A stretch of DNA of 64,000 nt from Shimia sp. R9_2 (GTDB lineage Bacteria > Pseudomonadota > Alphaproteobacteria > Rhodobacterales > Rhodobacteraceae). The first letter of the stretch is position 1. Every line of letters starts with the position of its first letter. The translations under genes and the position numbers were made by a program. The stretch is from the NCBI RefSeq assembly GCF_017743735.1, contig NZ_JAGHRO010000005.1:124001-188000 (forward strand), written 5' to 3'. The notes under the pieces were generated by a model. It was given only the letters and a program-made list of their open reading frames with translations, did no database searches and had not been told where the DNA came from. Below are positions 25,734 through 34,085 of this stretch, in pieces.

Positions 25734-26642
25734 ATGAATCTGACCAAATTGCGCTATGTGGTGGCGGTGGATCGGCAGGGGGCAATCTCGGCTGCGGCGC
25801 GGGCGCTGAATGTGACCCAGTCGGCGGTGACAAAGGCGGTGGCCGATGTCGAGCAAGAGGTTGGAACCGCTCTGTTTTACCGCCATGCGCGCGGGGTTGC
25901 GGCCACCGCGCAGGGCCGACAGTTTGTGGACCGCGCCGCCCGCATTCTGGCGGATGTGGATCAGCTGACATCAGATGTGGATGCGGCGCGGCAAACGCGC
26001 GAGCAGGTGCTGCGGATCGGTATTGCGCCAAGCTCCATGGAAGGGTTGATGAGCCGTGCCGTGTGGTCTCTGGTGAATGCGCATCCGGATGTGCGCGTGC
26101 ATGTGCGGGGCACTTCGTTTGAGGCGGGGCTGCAGCTCTTTCGTCAGGGAGATCTGGATGCGTTTGTCGGGCCTTCGCGCCCGCTGATGGCGGAGCCGGG
26201 GGCGCGTGCCGAGGCTTTGGCGCCGCTGCAAGTGCGGTTGTTTGTGCGCCACGGGCATCCCTTGCTTGGGCGGCAGGTCACGGCGCAGGATTTGGTGGGC
26301 TTGCCGCTGATCGTGCCTGAGACCAGCGGACCTTATGCGGAACAGATGCAAAATGTGATGCCGCAGATGGAGGGCGACCTGCTAAGGCGGCTGCACATCA
26401 TGCAGAACTTCGCGATGGCCGCAGGCGTTGTCGAGCGCAGCGATGCGGTGGGGATGGTGGCGGCCAGCTATGCGGAGAGCCGCCATTTCCGCGCTCGCTT
26501 TGATGTGTTGGATTTTCCAGACCAAGGCCCCGTCTCGATGGCTGTGGTGTTTCGCAGCGGCCCGCGACGCGGACAGGCGCTGGGCTGGTTTTTGGAAGCG
26601 TTGCAGAGCTTTCCGCCCACAACGGGTGCGGAGATGCCTTAG
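25734..26642 (+). CDS. LysR-family regulator of the acyl-CoA cluster
   Basis: A 302-residue LysR protein with an N-terminal winged helix-turn-helix (LRYVVAVDRQGAISAAARAL, NVTQSAVTKAVADVEQEVG) and a C-terminal ligand-binding domain (from about residue 90). ATG 25734 follows GGGAGAGG. It is divergent from the thiolase gene with 134 bases between, the usual arrangement for a LysR regulator and its operon; the inducer is unknown. Confidence 0.9.
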   Translation: MNLTKLRYVVAVDRQGAISAAARALNVTQSAVTKAVADVEQEVGTALFYRHARGVAATAQGRQFVDRAARILADVDQLTSDVDAARQTREQVLRIGIAPSSMEGLMSRAVWSLVNAHPDVRVHVRGTSFEAGLQLFRQGDLDAFVGPSRPLMAEPGARAEALAPLQVRLFVRHGHPLLGRQVTAQDLVGLPLIVPETSGPYAEQMQNVMPQMEGDLLRRLHIMQNFAMAAGVVERSDAVGMVAASYAESRHFRARFDVLDFPDQGPVSMAVVFRSGPRRGQALGWFLEALQSFPPTTGAEMP

Positions 26643-26649
26643 CGCGGTT

Positions 26650-29277
26650 TTACTCGGCGGCGTCTGAGGGCAGGTGATCCATAAGCGCGGCGCGGGTTTC
26701 GCTCCAGATCGCAGGGAAGGCGGTCAAGGCGCGGTCAAACCCGCTGTCGTCTTGCATTTTGGCGGCGGTGTCGGCTTCGACCAGCTGTGCGTGCAGGCTG
26801 CGCGCGCCAAAGACCGCTGCGGCCCCCGCCAGATTGTGGCACATTTTGGCGATGATGGCGGGGTCACTGTCGGGCGCGGCGATCGCGTCGCGCAGCGTGT
26901 CGCCTTCGTTGAGGAAGCGGGTAAGCAGCCGGGCAAACGTGTCGGCTGGCAGGCCGGACCGGTTGTTGGTCAGCGTTTTGATGTCGACAGCCACGGAGGC
27001 TGTTTTTGCGCCGTCTTCTTCGCCCGAGGTTTTGGCGGTGCTCAGGGTTTGCAACGTGTTCTGCAGGGCCTCGCGATCCAGCGGTTTGGCGAGGAAGCCG
27101 TTCATGCCGGCTTCTTTCAGGCGCAGGCGTTCGGTTGGCAGGATGTTGGCGGAGACCGCAATGATCGGCGTGTGTTTGTTGGGGCCGTTGCCGCCGCGAA
27201 TGGCGAGGGTGGCCATCAGCCCGTCCATCACCGGCATGGCAATGTCCATCAGGATCACATCAAAGGCGGCCACGCTGGCCTGTTCCAGACCTTGTTCGCC
27301 ATCAGCGGCAACGATCACCTCATGGCCGGCATTGCGGAGCATTTCTTCGGCTAGTTCGCGGTTGATGGCGTTGTCTTCGACCACCAGAACGCGGCGTTTG
27401 ATGGCGGGAGCGGGCGTGCTTTCCTCCGCGTGCTGGGGCGGGCGGCGGCCCGGGGCCATGGGCAGGCGCACCCAGAACACACTGCCTTGGCCTTCGGTGC
27501 TTTCAACCCCAAGGGTGCCACCCATGGCGGTGACGATGCGGCGGGCGATGCCAAGGCCGAGGCCGGTGCCACCGGGCACTTGCCCAAGGCCGGTGTCATT
27601 GGTGACAAAATCCTCAAACACCTTGTCCAGACGGTCTTCGGCGATGCCGATGCCGGTGTCACAGACGCGCAGTTCGATCACCGGCGTGTCGTCGATGGTT
27701 TCGGGCAGCGCCTCAACCTCAACCGTGATGGCACCTTTGTTGGTAAATTTGATGGCATTGCCGATCAGATTGAGCAGCACCTGTTCCAAGGCGGCGCGGT
27801 CGGTGCGGACCCAGGCGCGCGGGACGCCTTCCCAGCGCCAGCTGAGGGCGTTGCCGCGCGCGGAGGCTGCGCTCAGTTGGCTGTCGACCAGCTCCTGAAG
27901 CAGAACCGAGAGATCTGTGCAGGCCAGAGAGATATTGAGCACACCGGCCTCATGGCGGGCGATATCAAGCACCGTGTCCACATGGCGCATGAGCACCCGG
28001 CCCGAGATTTCCATATTGCGGATGTAGCGGGTTTGCGCGGTGGTCAGGGCGGTGTCGTTGAGCAGGCTGAGATTGCCGAGCATGCCGTTGAGCGGCGTGC
28101 GGATTTCGTGGCTCATCACGGTGAGGAACTCTGCCTTGGCGCGTTCGCCCGCAAGCGCCTGATCGCGGGTTTTGACCAGCTCCTGCTCGGCGGCGACGCG
28201 ATCCGAGATGTCATGCATGAAGCCCAAAAGGATCGGGCGGCCGTCTTCTTCGGCAACCTCGACGGAGATTTCGCCGGGGAACAATGTGCCGTCGGCGCGC
28301 CGCAAATCCGAGCGGATGCGGCCGCGGCCCGCGAAATGGTCGGATTGGCCGTTGCGGATGCGCTCCATCGCGGCCTTGTGGATGGCGTCGGTCCCCGGCG
28401 GGGCGATCAGGTCGATCACATTCTGGCCGCGAATGTCCTCAAACTTGTATTGGAACATGTCTTCGCAGGCTTTGTTGAACTCCAGCAGGCGGCCTTCGCC
28501 GTCGGTCACCAGCACGCCGTCCAGCGAGGTGGTGAGGATGGTGCTCATACGGTTGTTGGCTTCGGTCAGGGCCTGGCCGTGCTGGCGTGCGAGCCGGTAG
28601 TTGTTGAAGGCGTGGATGACCAGCGCAAGCAGGGCGACCAGGAGCAGGGCGATCAGGCCGGTCAGACGCAGCAGCGTGTCTGCCACTTGCGCGCGCTGGC
28701 GGTCTGCCTGTTCGGCGAAGAAGGTCAGCCCTTTCAGGGACAGGGTGCGGGTGTCGTTGCGCAGATGCGCTGAGTCCTTGGTAAGCTGCGGCAGGGCGGC
28801 GCGCAGTTCGGCATCGGGCGCGTCAATGATCGGCACCGTGTTGATGACAAAGCTGTGCACGCGCTCCAGCGCCGCATCAAACTCCGGCACGGAGGTCAGG
28901 CGCAGATAGACGGGGGAGGTCGCCAGTGTGGTGACGCGGCTGTAGAGAATGTCATAGCGCAGCCGCAGGCGGGCGAGGCCGCCTTCGGGGTCCAGAATGG
29001 CGGTTTCCAGCGCGGTGGTGAAATCGCGGCTTTCGAGCTCGACCTGATTGAGGGACCAGTCCACGTCATCGGAGGCTTTGGCGCGCACCTCGCGGAAGTT
29101 AGAGGTCACCTCATAGGCGGCGTAAGCGGAGAAGACCGTCAGCACGCAGACAAGCACGATGAGGCCGATGCTGAGGCGGCGGCGCCAGGGGGAGCGATCT
29201 GGTGAAAGGGACGCCCGCGTCGCGTGGCGGCGTTGCGTGGCGTGATCCTGCGCGGTTTGTCCGGAGCGCGCGCTCAC
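26650..29277 (-). CDS. Hybrid sensor histidine kinase (TM-periplasmic-TM-PAS-HisKA-HATPase-REC-HPt)
   Basis: An 875-residue membrane kinase. Two helices (about 34-56 and 203-225) flank a 145-residue helical periplasmic domain. Then follow PAS (about 241-355), HisKA with MSHEIRTPLNG, HATPase with LIGNAIKF, DTGIGI and GTGLGLGI, a receiver domain with VVEDNAINR and phospho-acceptor DVILMDIAMPVMDG, and a C-terminal HPt domain with MCHNLAGAAAV. GTG 29277 was chosen because GGAGG lies 7 bases upstream; an ATG at 29349 lacks a site. A single chain thus holds the full phosphorelay up to the output regulator, probably the LuxR-type protein at 30230. Confidence 0.92.
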   Translation of the reverse strand: MSARSGQTAQDHATQRRHATRASLSPDRSPWRRRLSIGLIVLVCVLTVFSAYAAYEVTSNFREVRAKASDDVDWSLNQVELESRDFTTALETAILDPEGGLARLRLRYDILYSRVTTLATSPVYLRLTSVPEFDAALERVHSFVINTVPIIDAPDAELRAALPQLTKDSAHLRNDTRTLSLKGLTFFAEQADRQRAQVADTLLRLTGLIALLLVALLALVIHAFNNYRLARQHGQALTEANNRMSTILTTSLDGVLVTDGEGRLLEFNKACEDMFQYKFEDIRGQNVIDLIAPPGTDAIHKAAMERIRNGQSDHFAGRGRIRSDLRRADGTLFPGEISVEVAEEDGRPILLGFMHDISDRVAAEQELVKTRDQALAGERAKAEFLTVMSHEIRTPLNGMLGNLSLLNDTALTTAQTRYIRNMEISGRVLMRHVDTVLDIARHEAGVLNISLACTDLSVLLQELVDSQLSAASARGNALSWRWEGVPRAWVRTDRAALEQVLLNLIGNAIKFTNKGAITVEVEALPETIDDTPVIELRVCDTGIGIAEDRLDKVFEDFVTNDTGLGQVPGGTGLGLGIARRIVTAMGGTLGVESTEGQGSVFWVRLPMAPGRRPPQHAEESTPAPAIKRRVLVVEDNAINRELAEEMLRNAGHEVIVAADGEQGLEQASVAAFDVILMDIAMPVMDGLMATLAIRGGNGPNKHTPIIAVSANILPTERLRLKEAGMNGFLAKPLDREALQNTLQTLSTAKTSGEEDGAKTASVAVDIKTLTNNRSGLPADTFARLLTRFLNEGDTLRDAIAAPDSDPAIIAKMCHNLAGAAAVFGARSLHAQLVEADTAAKMQDDSGFDRALTAFPAIWSETRAALMDHLPSDAAE

Positions 29278-29432
29278 GGCTTTGCCTCCGGTGCCGGACA
29301 GGGACCCGTCATGCTGCGTTCGCGCGAATATACCAAAACCAACCCACATACTTAAACATACGCTTGCGGCGCGCTGAGGAGCCCTTGGGCTCGTGGAAAG
29401 ACTTGTGACAGGCTTTGCGACATGCGCAAAAG

Positions 29433-29954
29433 CTAGTCGATGACTTCAATTCTGTCGAGTTGCCAAATGCTGCGCGAGTAGATTTGCGATGTGCGATATT
29501 TCTCATCGGAATCAAACGGGTAGATCACCCAGAGCGGGCCTTTTTCACGGCGGTGCATGGTGTCACCGTTCATTTCATAGGCCAGAATGGGCGCGTCGCC
29601 TTCAAGCGAAGCAACCGGGATCTCGATCGTGTAGTCGTTAATCGCGGAGGCCCGAAGCGTGTTGCCAGAATTCCCCAATTCTTCAAGCAACAACGCTATC
29701 GGTACACCCGTGAACATAAGAACCCCTTCGGTCCATATGGTCGAAGTTGAAATGGAGGCTGCCGGTAATTCGCGCAGCATCTCCAAATCGAACTGAGCTG
29801 TGTCGTCGACATTGGTTTTGTCGATCGTGCCCGACACAGTCAGGATGACGCTTCCGGATGGCGTGTCCATGGCGTCGGCAGCCCGAAGGGCTGTCGTGAG
29901 TGGTAGCAAAAAGCTGAGTGCAAGCGCGAAAGTCGCGGATGTTTTTGGTCGCAT
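29433..29954 (-). CDS. Secreted sulfite-oxidase-fold (molybdopterin-binding-domain-like) protein without cysteine
   Basis: A 173-residue protein with a cleavable signal peptide (TFALALSFLLPLTTALRAADA). The mature part resembles the molybdopterin-binding domain of the sulfite oxidase family: VSGTID near the start, MLRELPAAS, and W-X5-FTGVPIALLLEELG, then YEMNGDTMHRREKGPLWVIYPFD. The cysteine that ligates molybdenum is absent; the mature chain has no cysteine at all. ATG 29954 has AGGCGG upstream. It is oriented like the hybrid kinase 155 bases downstream, so it may be a periplasmic partner of the kinase rather than an enzyme. The family call is from motifs only. Confidence 0.75.
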   Translation of the reverse strand: MRPKTSATFALALSFLLPLTTALRAADAMDTPSGSVILTVSGTIDKTNVDDTAQFDLEMLRELPAASISTSTIWTEGVLMFTGVPIALLLEELGNSGNTLRASAINDYTIEIPVASLEGDAPILAYEMNGDTMHRREKGPLWVIYPFDSDEKYRTSQIYSRSIWQLDRIEVID

Positions 29955-30229
29955 TTTTCTGCCGCCTCGTTTGCTTGACGTTAGTGTTAACTGCTTGGAT
30001 TCGATGGTGCACGTGAGCATGAGGATAAACCTCCTATACAAAGGGGTAGGTTTTCGATTTAACCTCGCGTAAGGTGGCGAGGGATGGTCACATATTCGCT
30101 AAGGTTGAAAAACAGTGGTGGTGTTTCGCGGAAGTAAATGCTTCACTTTTCTCGGCTTAAATGGGGATATCAAACCCTTGCAGTTTCCGGGGCTGGGCGA
30201 GATATGTCCAGTACGAAGCGCGGAGTGAG

Positions 30230-30850
30230 TTGTTGAAGATACTAATCGCTGATGATCATGATCTCTTGAGAGATACCGTGGTGGCGTTTGTGGAAGCGGC
30301 CGGTGCGATGTCGACCGTCGGGGTTTCCGATCTGGATGGTGCGCTTGCCGCATTGGATGAAACGGCTGATTTTGATCTTGTGCTTCTGGATTACAATATG
30401 CCGGGCATGCGTGGTCTGGACGGGTTGAAGCAGGTGCTTGCGCATAAGGTGGCCCCGCGGGTGGCGCTGATTTCCGGAGAGGCCTCACGTGAGGTGGTGC
30501 ATCGGGCGATGGCGGCAGGCGCTGCCGGATTTGTCCCCAAAACCCTGCCAGCCAAATCTCTGGTCAATGCCATTCGGTTTATGGCGGCAGGGGAGCAATT
30601 TGTGCCCGCTGACCTGCTGACCGAAGAGGCGATAAGCACAGAGCGCCATCCGATTGCGCAAAAGCTCACCAAACGCGAAATGGAAGTTCTGCAGGGGCTT
30701 GCGGAGGGCAAAGCCAACAAAGAGATCGCGCGTGATCTTGATCTGTCAGAGCCGACCATCAAGCTGCATGTGAAAAATCTCTACCGCAAGATTGGGGCCG
30801 CGAACCGGACGCAAGCGGCGCTGATTGCGCGTGAGGCGGAGCTGTTCTGA
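30230..30850 (+). CDS. LuxR/NarL-family response regulator
   Basis: A 206-residue response regulator. The receiver domain has ILIADDHDLLRD, phospho-acceptor DLVLLDYNMPGM, VALISGEAS and the lysine in GFVPKTLP. The C-terminal DNA-binding domain has LTKREMEVLQGLAEGKANKE and SEPTIKLHVKNLYRKIG. The likely start is TTG 30230 or 30233, since GGAG at 30222-30225 precedes them and no ATG fits the domain start. It is divergent from the SUOX-like gene; the 275 bases between hold only a small CCTCGC/GCGAGG hairpin at 30063-30082. The kinase with its own HPt domain is the natural partner. Confidence 0.9.
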   Translation: MLKILIADDHDLLRDTVVAFVEAAGAMSTVGVSDLDGALAALDETADFDLVLLDYNMPGMRGLDGLKQVLAHKVAPRVALISGEASREVVHRAMAAGAAGFVPKTLPAKSLVNAIRFMAAGEQFVPADLLTEEAISTERHPIAQKLTKREMEVLQGLAEGKANKEIARDLDLSEPTIKLHVKNLYRKIGAANRTQAALIAREAELF

Positions 30851-30991
30851 GCCGAGCCGAGCGCACCTCGCGGCTTTGATGCTATTTTGCCGCAAAGTTT
30901 CCTTAACTTCACCTGACTGCGGCGCTCAAAGGTTCTTTAAGTGCTTGTGTGCTTTATGCAGCGCCAAGGAAACTACCGCTGGAGATAAACC

Positions 30992-31918
30992 ATGTTGGCG
31001 CGCATTTTTGCGACTGTTGTTGCAATTGGGGTCACTGCCGGAATCACTGCGCATTCTGCGATGGCAGAGGGGCGCAGCTATCTTGGGTTTGGCAACCTTC
31101 TTGTGAATGATGCGATTGGCGACGGGTATGACCGCTGGCGCACCGGCTCTTATGGCACCAGCCGTGTCTGGGGCTATGACTGGGACGGCGCGTTGCCGGA
31201 AGCGGCGGGTGATATTTTGGAGCTGCGACTGGGGGGGGAGGTGATCGCGCCCAGAACGCTTGTGAACCCAAGTACCTCCGACCGTCCGTTTGCGGGGATG
31301 TTGAGTGCCGGTGTGCACACGCATTTTCAGCGCAGCGGTACGGAATTCGCGCTGGGTGGCGATTTGGTGGCCATTGGCCCAATGACCCATCTGGATGAGC
31401 TGCAAAACGCCATTCACGACTTGATCAATGTGTCCCAATCTTCACCTGAGGTGCGGGCCGCTCAAATTCCCAACACATGGCGTCTGCGCGGTGTGGCAGA
31501 GATTGGCCGCGAAGTGCAGATGGGCGGGCAGTCTCGCTTGCGCCCCTTTGTAGAGGCGCGTGCCGGTGACGAAAGCCTTGTGCGCGCCGGATTTGACCTG
31601 ACCATCGGCAAATTTGGGGAAGGTGAGCTTTTGGTGCGGGACTGGGTGACCGGTCATCGCTATCGCACGATTCGCAACCATCAGCCGGGCTGGAGCTTTG
31701 TGGCTGGTGCAGATGTGGCACATGTTTTTGACAGCGTGTTTCTGCCGGAAGACCGTGGCATCGCGCTTGAGGAGATGCGCAGCCGGGTGCGTGCCGGCGT
31801 GCATTGGCGTGGCCAGAAACACCATGTTTTTTATGGCCTGACTTGGCTTTCTGAAGAGTTCGAAGCGCAGGATGAGGCGCAGGTTGTCGGGGCCATCAAG
31901 CTCGATTTCAAATTCTAA
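30992..31918 (+). CDS. LpxR-like lipid A deacylase family outer membrane protein
   Basis: A 308-residue protein with a signal peptide (ATVVAIGVTAGITAHSAMA) and a beta-barrel-like pattern ending in a C-terminal aromatic residue (LDFKF). The region FGNLLVNDAIGDGYDRWRTG resembles the LpxR catalytic loop (END...TD..YTNG), and GPMTHLDELQNAIHDL resembles its histidine segment. LpxR removes the 3'-acyloxyacyl chain of lipid A in the outer membrane. Assignment to the DUF2219/LpxR family is by motif only; the first glutamate of the END motif is a valine. Confidence 0.72.
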   Translation: MLARIFATVVAIGVTAGITAHSAMAEGRSYLGFGNLLVNDAIGDGYDRWRTGSYGTSRVWGYDWDGALPEAAGDILELRLGGEVIAPRTLVNPSTSDRPFAGMLSAGVHTHFQRSGTEFALGGDLVAIGPMTHLDELQNAIHDLINVSQSSPEVRAAQIPNTWRLRGVAEIGREVQMGGQSRLRPFVEARAGDESLVRAGFDLTIGKFGEGELLVRDWVTGHRYRTIRNHQPGWSFVAGADVAHVFDSVFLPEDRGIALEEMRSRVRAGVHWRGQKHHVFYGLTWLSEEFEAQDEAQVVGAIKLDFKF

Positions 31919-32043
31919 AAGCGGCTGGCGCGGCACGGCCGCGCGGCGCCCTCCGCCGGATTTTGCGGAGAATCGGGTAGGCAATTCTGTCCGATTTTGT
32001 TAACCTGCCGTTAATAAAAAAAGACATGGCAGGTTATCGGGCA

Positions 32044-33111
32044 ATGAAGACGGGCTTTCGTGGCACGTTTGTCATCTCCTGGTCACAGACAGAAATAGAC
32101 GGTCAGAAGGCCGCACCGCTACAAGCGCTGGACACGGGCGTGGTGTGGTCCTGGTCACAGGAAGCCGTCCGTGTGGACGGCCCCACGGGGCTATTGCGTC
32201 TGGACCGAGGCGAAGAAGGTGCAAACATCCGCAAACGGGCGGCGCATATGGTGCGTCGGCTGGTTGGGGCTGCGGTGAATACGCAGACCCATGTGACATC
32301 TTTGGATGAAATCGAGGTTGAGGATCCGCTCATGGAGGGCGGGTTCGTGGTGACCGACGGCACCGACAGCTATACGGCGACGGTGATCGAAGTGGCGGGC
32401 AGTGCCCCGCTGTTGATGTTTTTGGATGAGCTGCCGCCGAAGAATCGGCAGCTTTGGGTGGTGCATCATGCGATGAGCGCGCTGCAGCGCCCCAAGGCGG
32501 AGGACAGCAGCGGTGTGATCTGTTTCACGCCGGGCACGCGGATTGCCACGCCGGAAGGGCCGCGCCTGATTGAGGAGCTGCGCGAGGGTGACCGGGTGCA
32601 GACCCGGGACAATGGCGCGCAGGAAGTTCAGTGGATTGGCAGCCGCCGCATGACCGGCGCGCGCCTTTTTGCGATGCCCAAGCTGCGCCCGATCCGCATC
32701 CGGCCCGGTGCGCTGGGCATTGAGCGCCCTGATCAGGAGCTGATTGTCAGCCCGGAGCACCGGATGCTGGTGCGCGGCGCGGCGGCACGGGCGCTGTTCA
32801 ATGTGCCTGAGGTTTTGGTGACCGCGCGCGATCTGGTGAACGGGCGCACGGTTGCGGTGGACAGTGCGCTGAAGGAAGTCACCTATGTGCATCTGCTGTT
32901 GCCAAGCCATGAGGTGATCTGGGCCAATGGCGTGGAAACCGAGAGCTTTCACCCCGCCAGTGCGGAGATGGACAGCCTTGCGCCGCAAGACCGCGCGCGT
33001 CTGGCCGCGCATCTGCCGGATGTGGCCGACGATCCGCACAGCTATGGCGCCTATGCGCGCCGCAATCTGACCACCAGCGAGGCGGCCATTCTGCTGCATG
33101 ACGCCGCCTGA
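32044..33111 (+). CDS. Hint-domain (Hedgehog/intein-type) protein
   Basis: A 355-residue protein. The C-terminal half from about residue 158 is a Hint domain: CFTPGTRIATPEGPRLIEEL with the splice-type cysteine, GDRVQTRDNGAQEVQWIG, SPEHRMLV, and the end segment HEVIWANGVETESFHP. Such domains self-cleave at the Cys. The N-terminal 155 residues (MKTGFRGTFVISWSQTEIDG) are a leader domain seen with such Hint proteins in roseobacters. ATG 32044 has AGG upstream; ATG 32026 is an alternative. The 125 bases before it hold short GC hairpins only. Confidence 0.85.
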   Translation: MKTGFRGTFVISWSQTEIDGQKAAPLQALDTGVVWSWSQEAVRVDGPTGLLRLDRGEEGANIRKRAAHMVRRLVGAAVNTQTHVTSLDEIEVEDPLMEGGFVVTDGTDSYTATVIEVAGSAPLLMFLDELPPKNRQLWVVHHAMSALQRPKAEDSSGVICFTPGTRIATPEGPRLIEELREGDRVQTRDNGAQEVQWIGSRRMTGARLFAMPKLRPIRIRPGALGIERPDQELIVSPEHRMLVRGAAARALFNVPEVLVTARDLVNGRTVAVDSALKEVTYVHLLLPSHEVIWANGVETESFHPASAEMDSLAPQDRARLAAHLPDVADDPHSYGAYARRNLTTSEAAILLHDAA

Positions 33112-33119
33112 CCTCTGTC

Positions 33120-33497
33120 TCAGCCGGTCTGGCTGAGATCCTGTGCAAGCATCAGGGCGTTTTCGTCCGGATCATAGAATGTGGCGAGTTTGACCATGCC
33201 CGGGACTTCCTGCGTGGGTCCGTCAAACCGCACATTGGCCCCTTCCAGGGCACTGCGGGCCGCGTCGATGTCGGCAACGCCAAAGACCGGCACACAGTTG
33301 CCCGGATTGGGCTCTGCCTGCTCGCCAAACCCCAGTGTGACGCCTTCGGTGTTGGTGGCCATTTCGCTCCAGCCCGCCTCATCAATGTGATAGCGCAGCT
33401 CAAATCCAAGCTTTTCCTGATACCACGCGGCGCTGGCGTGACGATCTTTGACCGAAAGGGCCAGGGTGATGCGGTTGTCGACGGGGGCAAGAGCCAT
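33120..33497 (-). CDS. VOC-family (glyoxalase/bleomycin resistance-type) protein
   Basis: A 125-residue protein with two beta-alpha-beta-beta-beta units typical of the vicinal oxygen chelate fold: ITLALSVKDRHASAAWYQEKLGFEL and VFGVADIDAARSAL, ending FYDPDENALMLAQDL with a metal-type glutamate. It binds a metal and a small substrate that cannot be predicted. It is divergent from the regulator at 33549, and a palindrome covers the shared promoter region. Confidence 0.85.
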   Translation of the reverse strand: MALAPVDNRITLALSVKDRHASAAWYQEKLGFELRYHIDEAGWSEMATNTEGVTLGFGEQAEPNPGNCVPVFGVADIDAARSALEGANVRFDGPTQEVPGMVKLATFYDPDENALMLAQDLSQTG

Positions 33498-33530
33498 GGG
33501 CGGGTCCTTATGTCTTGTGTGAAATAAAAA

Positions 33531-33550
33531 ATAAAGTAACTATACTTTAT
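33531..33550. promoter_or_regulatory. Palindromic operator overlapping the start codon of the tandem-HTH regulator
   Basis: ATAAAGTA-ACTA-TACTTTAT has perfect 8-base arms with a 4-base centre. The final AT is the first two bases of the regulator's ATG, so a bound protein would cover the start of that gene and the promoter of the divergent VOC gene. Autoregulation is inferred. Confidence 0.7.
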
Positions 33551-34085
33551 GGACATTCATTCTCTTGTCAAGCTGACCTCTCGCGCCTGGGCGCTGGACA
33601 TTCTGGCGCATATGCATGCCGGGGTGCCGGGGCGGCAGGCCGCTTTGCTGACCGCCACAGGGGCGGGGCGCACGGCATTTGCCGCGAGTCTGCAGCATCT
33701 GATGGGGCTGGGGCTGGTGGGGCGCAATTCGGGGCATGGGCATCCGATCCGGCCCGAGTTTCGGCTCACGCAGGAAGGCGTGGCAGCGGCGGCGCTGGCG
33801 CACCGCGTGTTGCAGGCGGTGCCTGATGGTGCGCAGCTGGGGGTGTTGCGCAAGAGCTGGACGGTGCCGGTGCTGGCCTTGGCGCAGCAGCCTCAGCGGT
33901 TTTCGGGGCTGCGGGCCGGGTTAGGCGCGATCACGGATCGGGCGCTTTCCGCATCGTTGCAGCGGCTGGAAGCGCAGGATTGGGTGACGCGGGAGATTGA
34001 TCTCTCTCAGCGGGTGCCGTTTCCGGTCTATCAGGCGGTGAACGCCGGTGGTGAGATCAGCCGGATTGTGGCGATGGCGGCGTGA
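33549..34085 (+). CDS. Tandem winged-helix transcriptional regulator (HxlR-like halves)
   Basis: A 178-residue protein made of two related winged-helix units. The first is about residues 5-78 (SRAWALDILAHMHAGVPGRQ ... LTQEG), the second about 95-170 (RKSWTVPVLALAQQPQRFSG ... YQAVNAGG). Each has the W-(T/A)-(V/L)-x-(V/I)-L start of HxlR-type domains. ATG 33549 has no ribosome-binding sequence; the upstream 20 bases are the palindrome, so translation may be leaderless. It probably controls the VOC gene and itself. Its 3' end overlaps the convergent interrupted gene by 29 bases. Confidence 0.78.
   Translation: MDIHSLVKLTSRAWALDILAHMHAGVPGRQAALLTATGAGRTAFAASLQHLMGLGLVGRNSGHGHPIRPEFRLTQEGVAAAALAHRVLQAVPDGAQLGVLRKSWTVPVLALAQQPQRFSGLRAGLGAITDRALSASLQRLEAQDWVTREIDLSQRVPFPVYQAVNAGGEISRIVAMAA

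Noticed and set aside
29433-29954. Functional molybdoenzyme
   Set aside because: No cysteine is available for molybdenum and no heme or subunit partner is encoded next to it.
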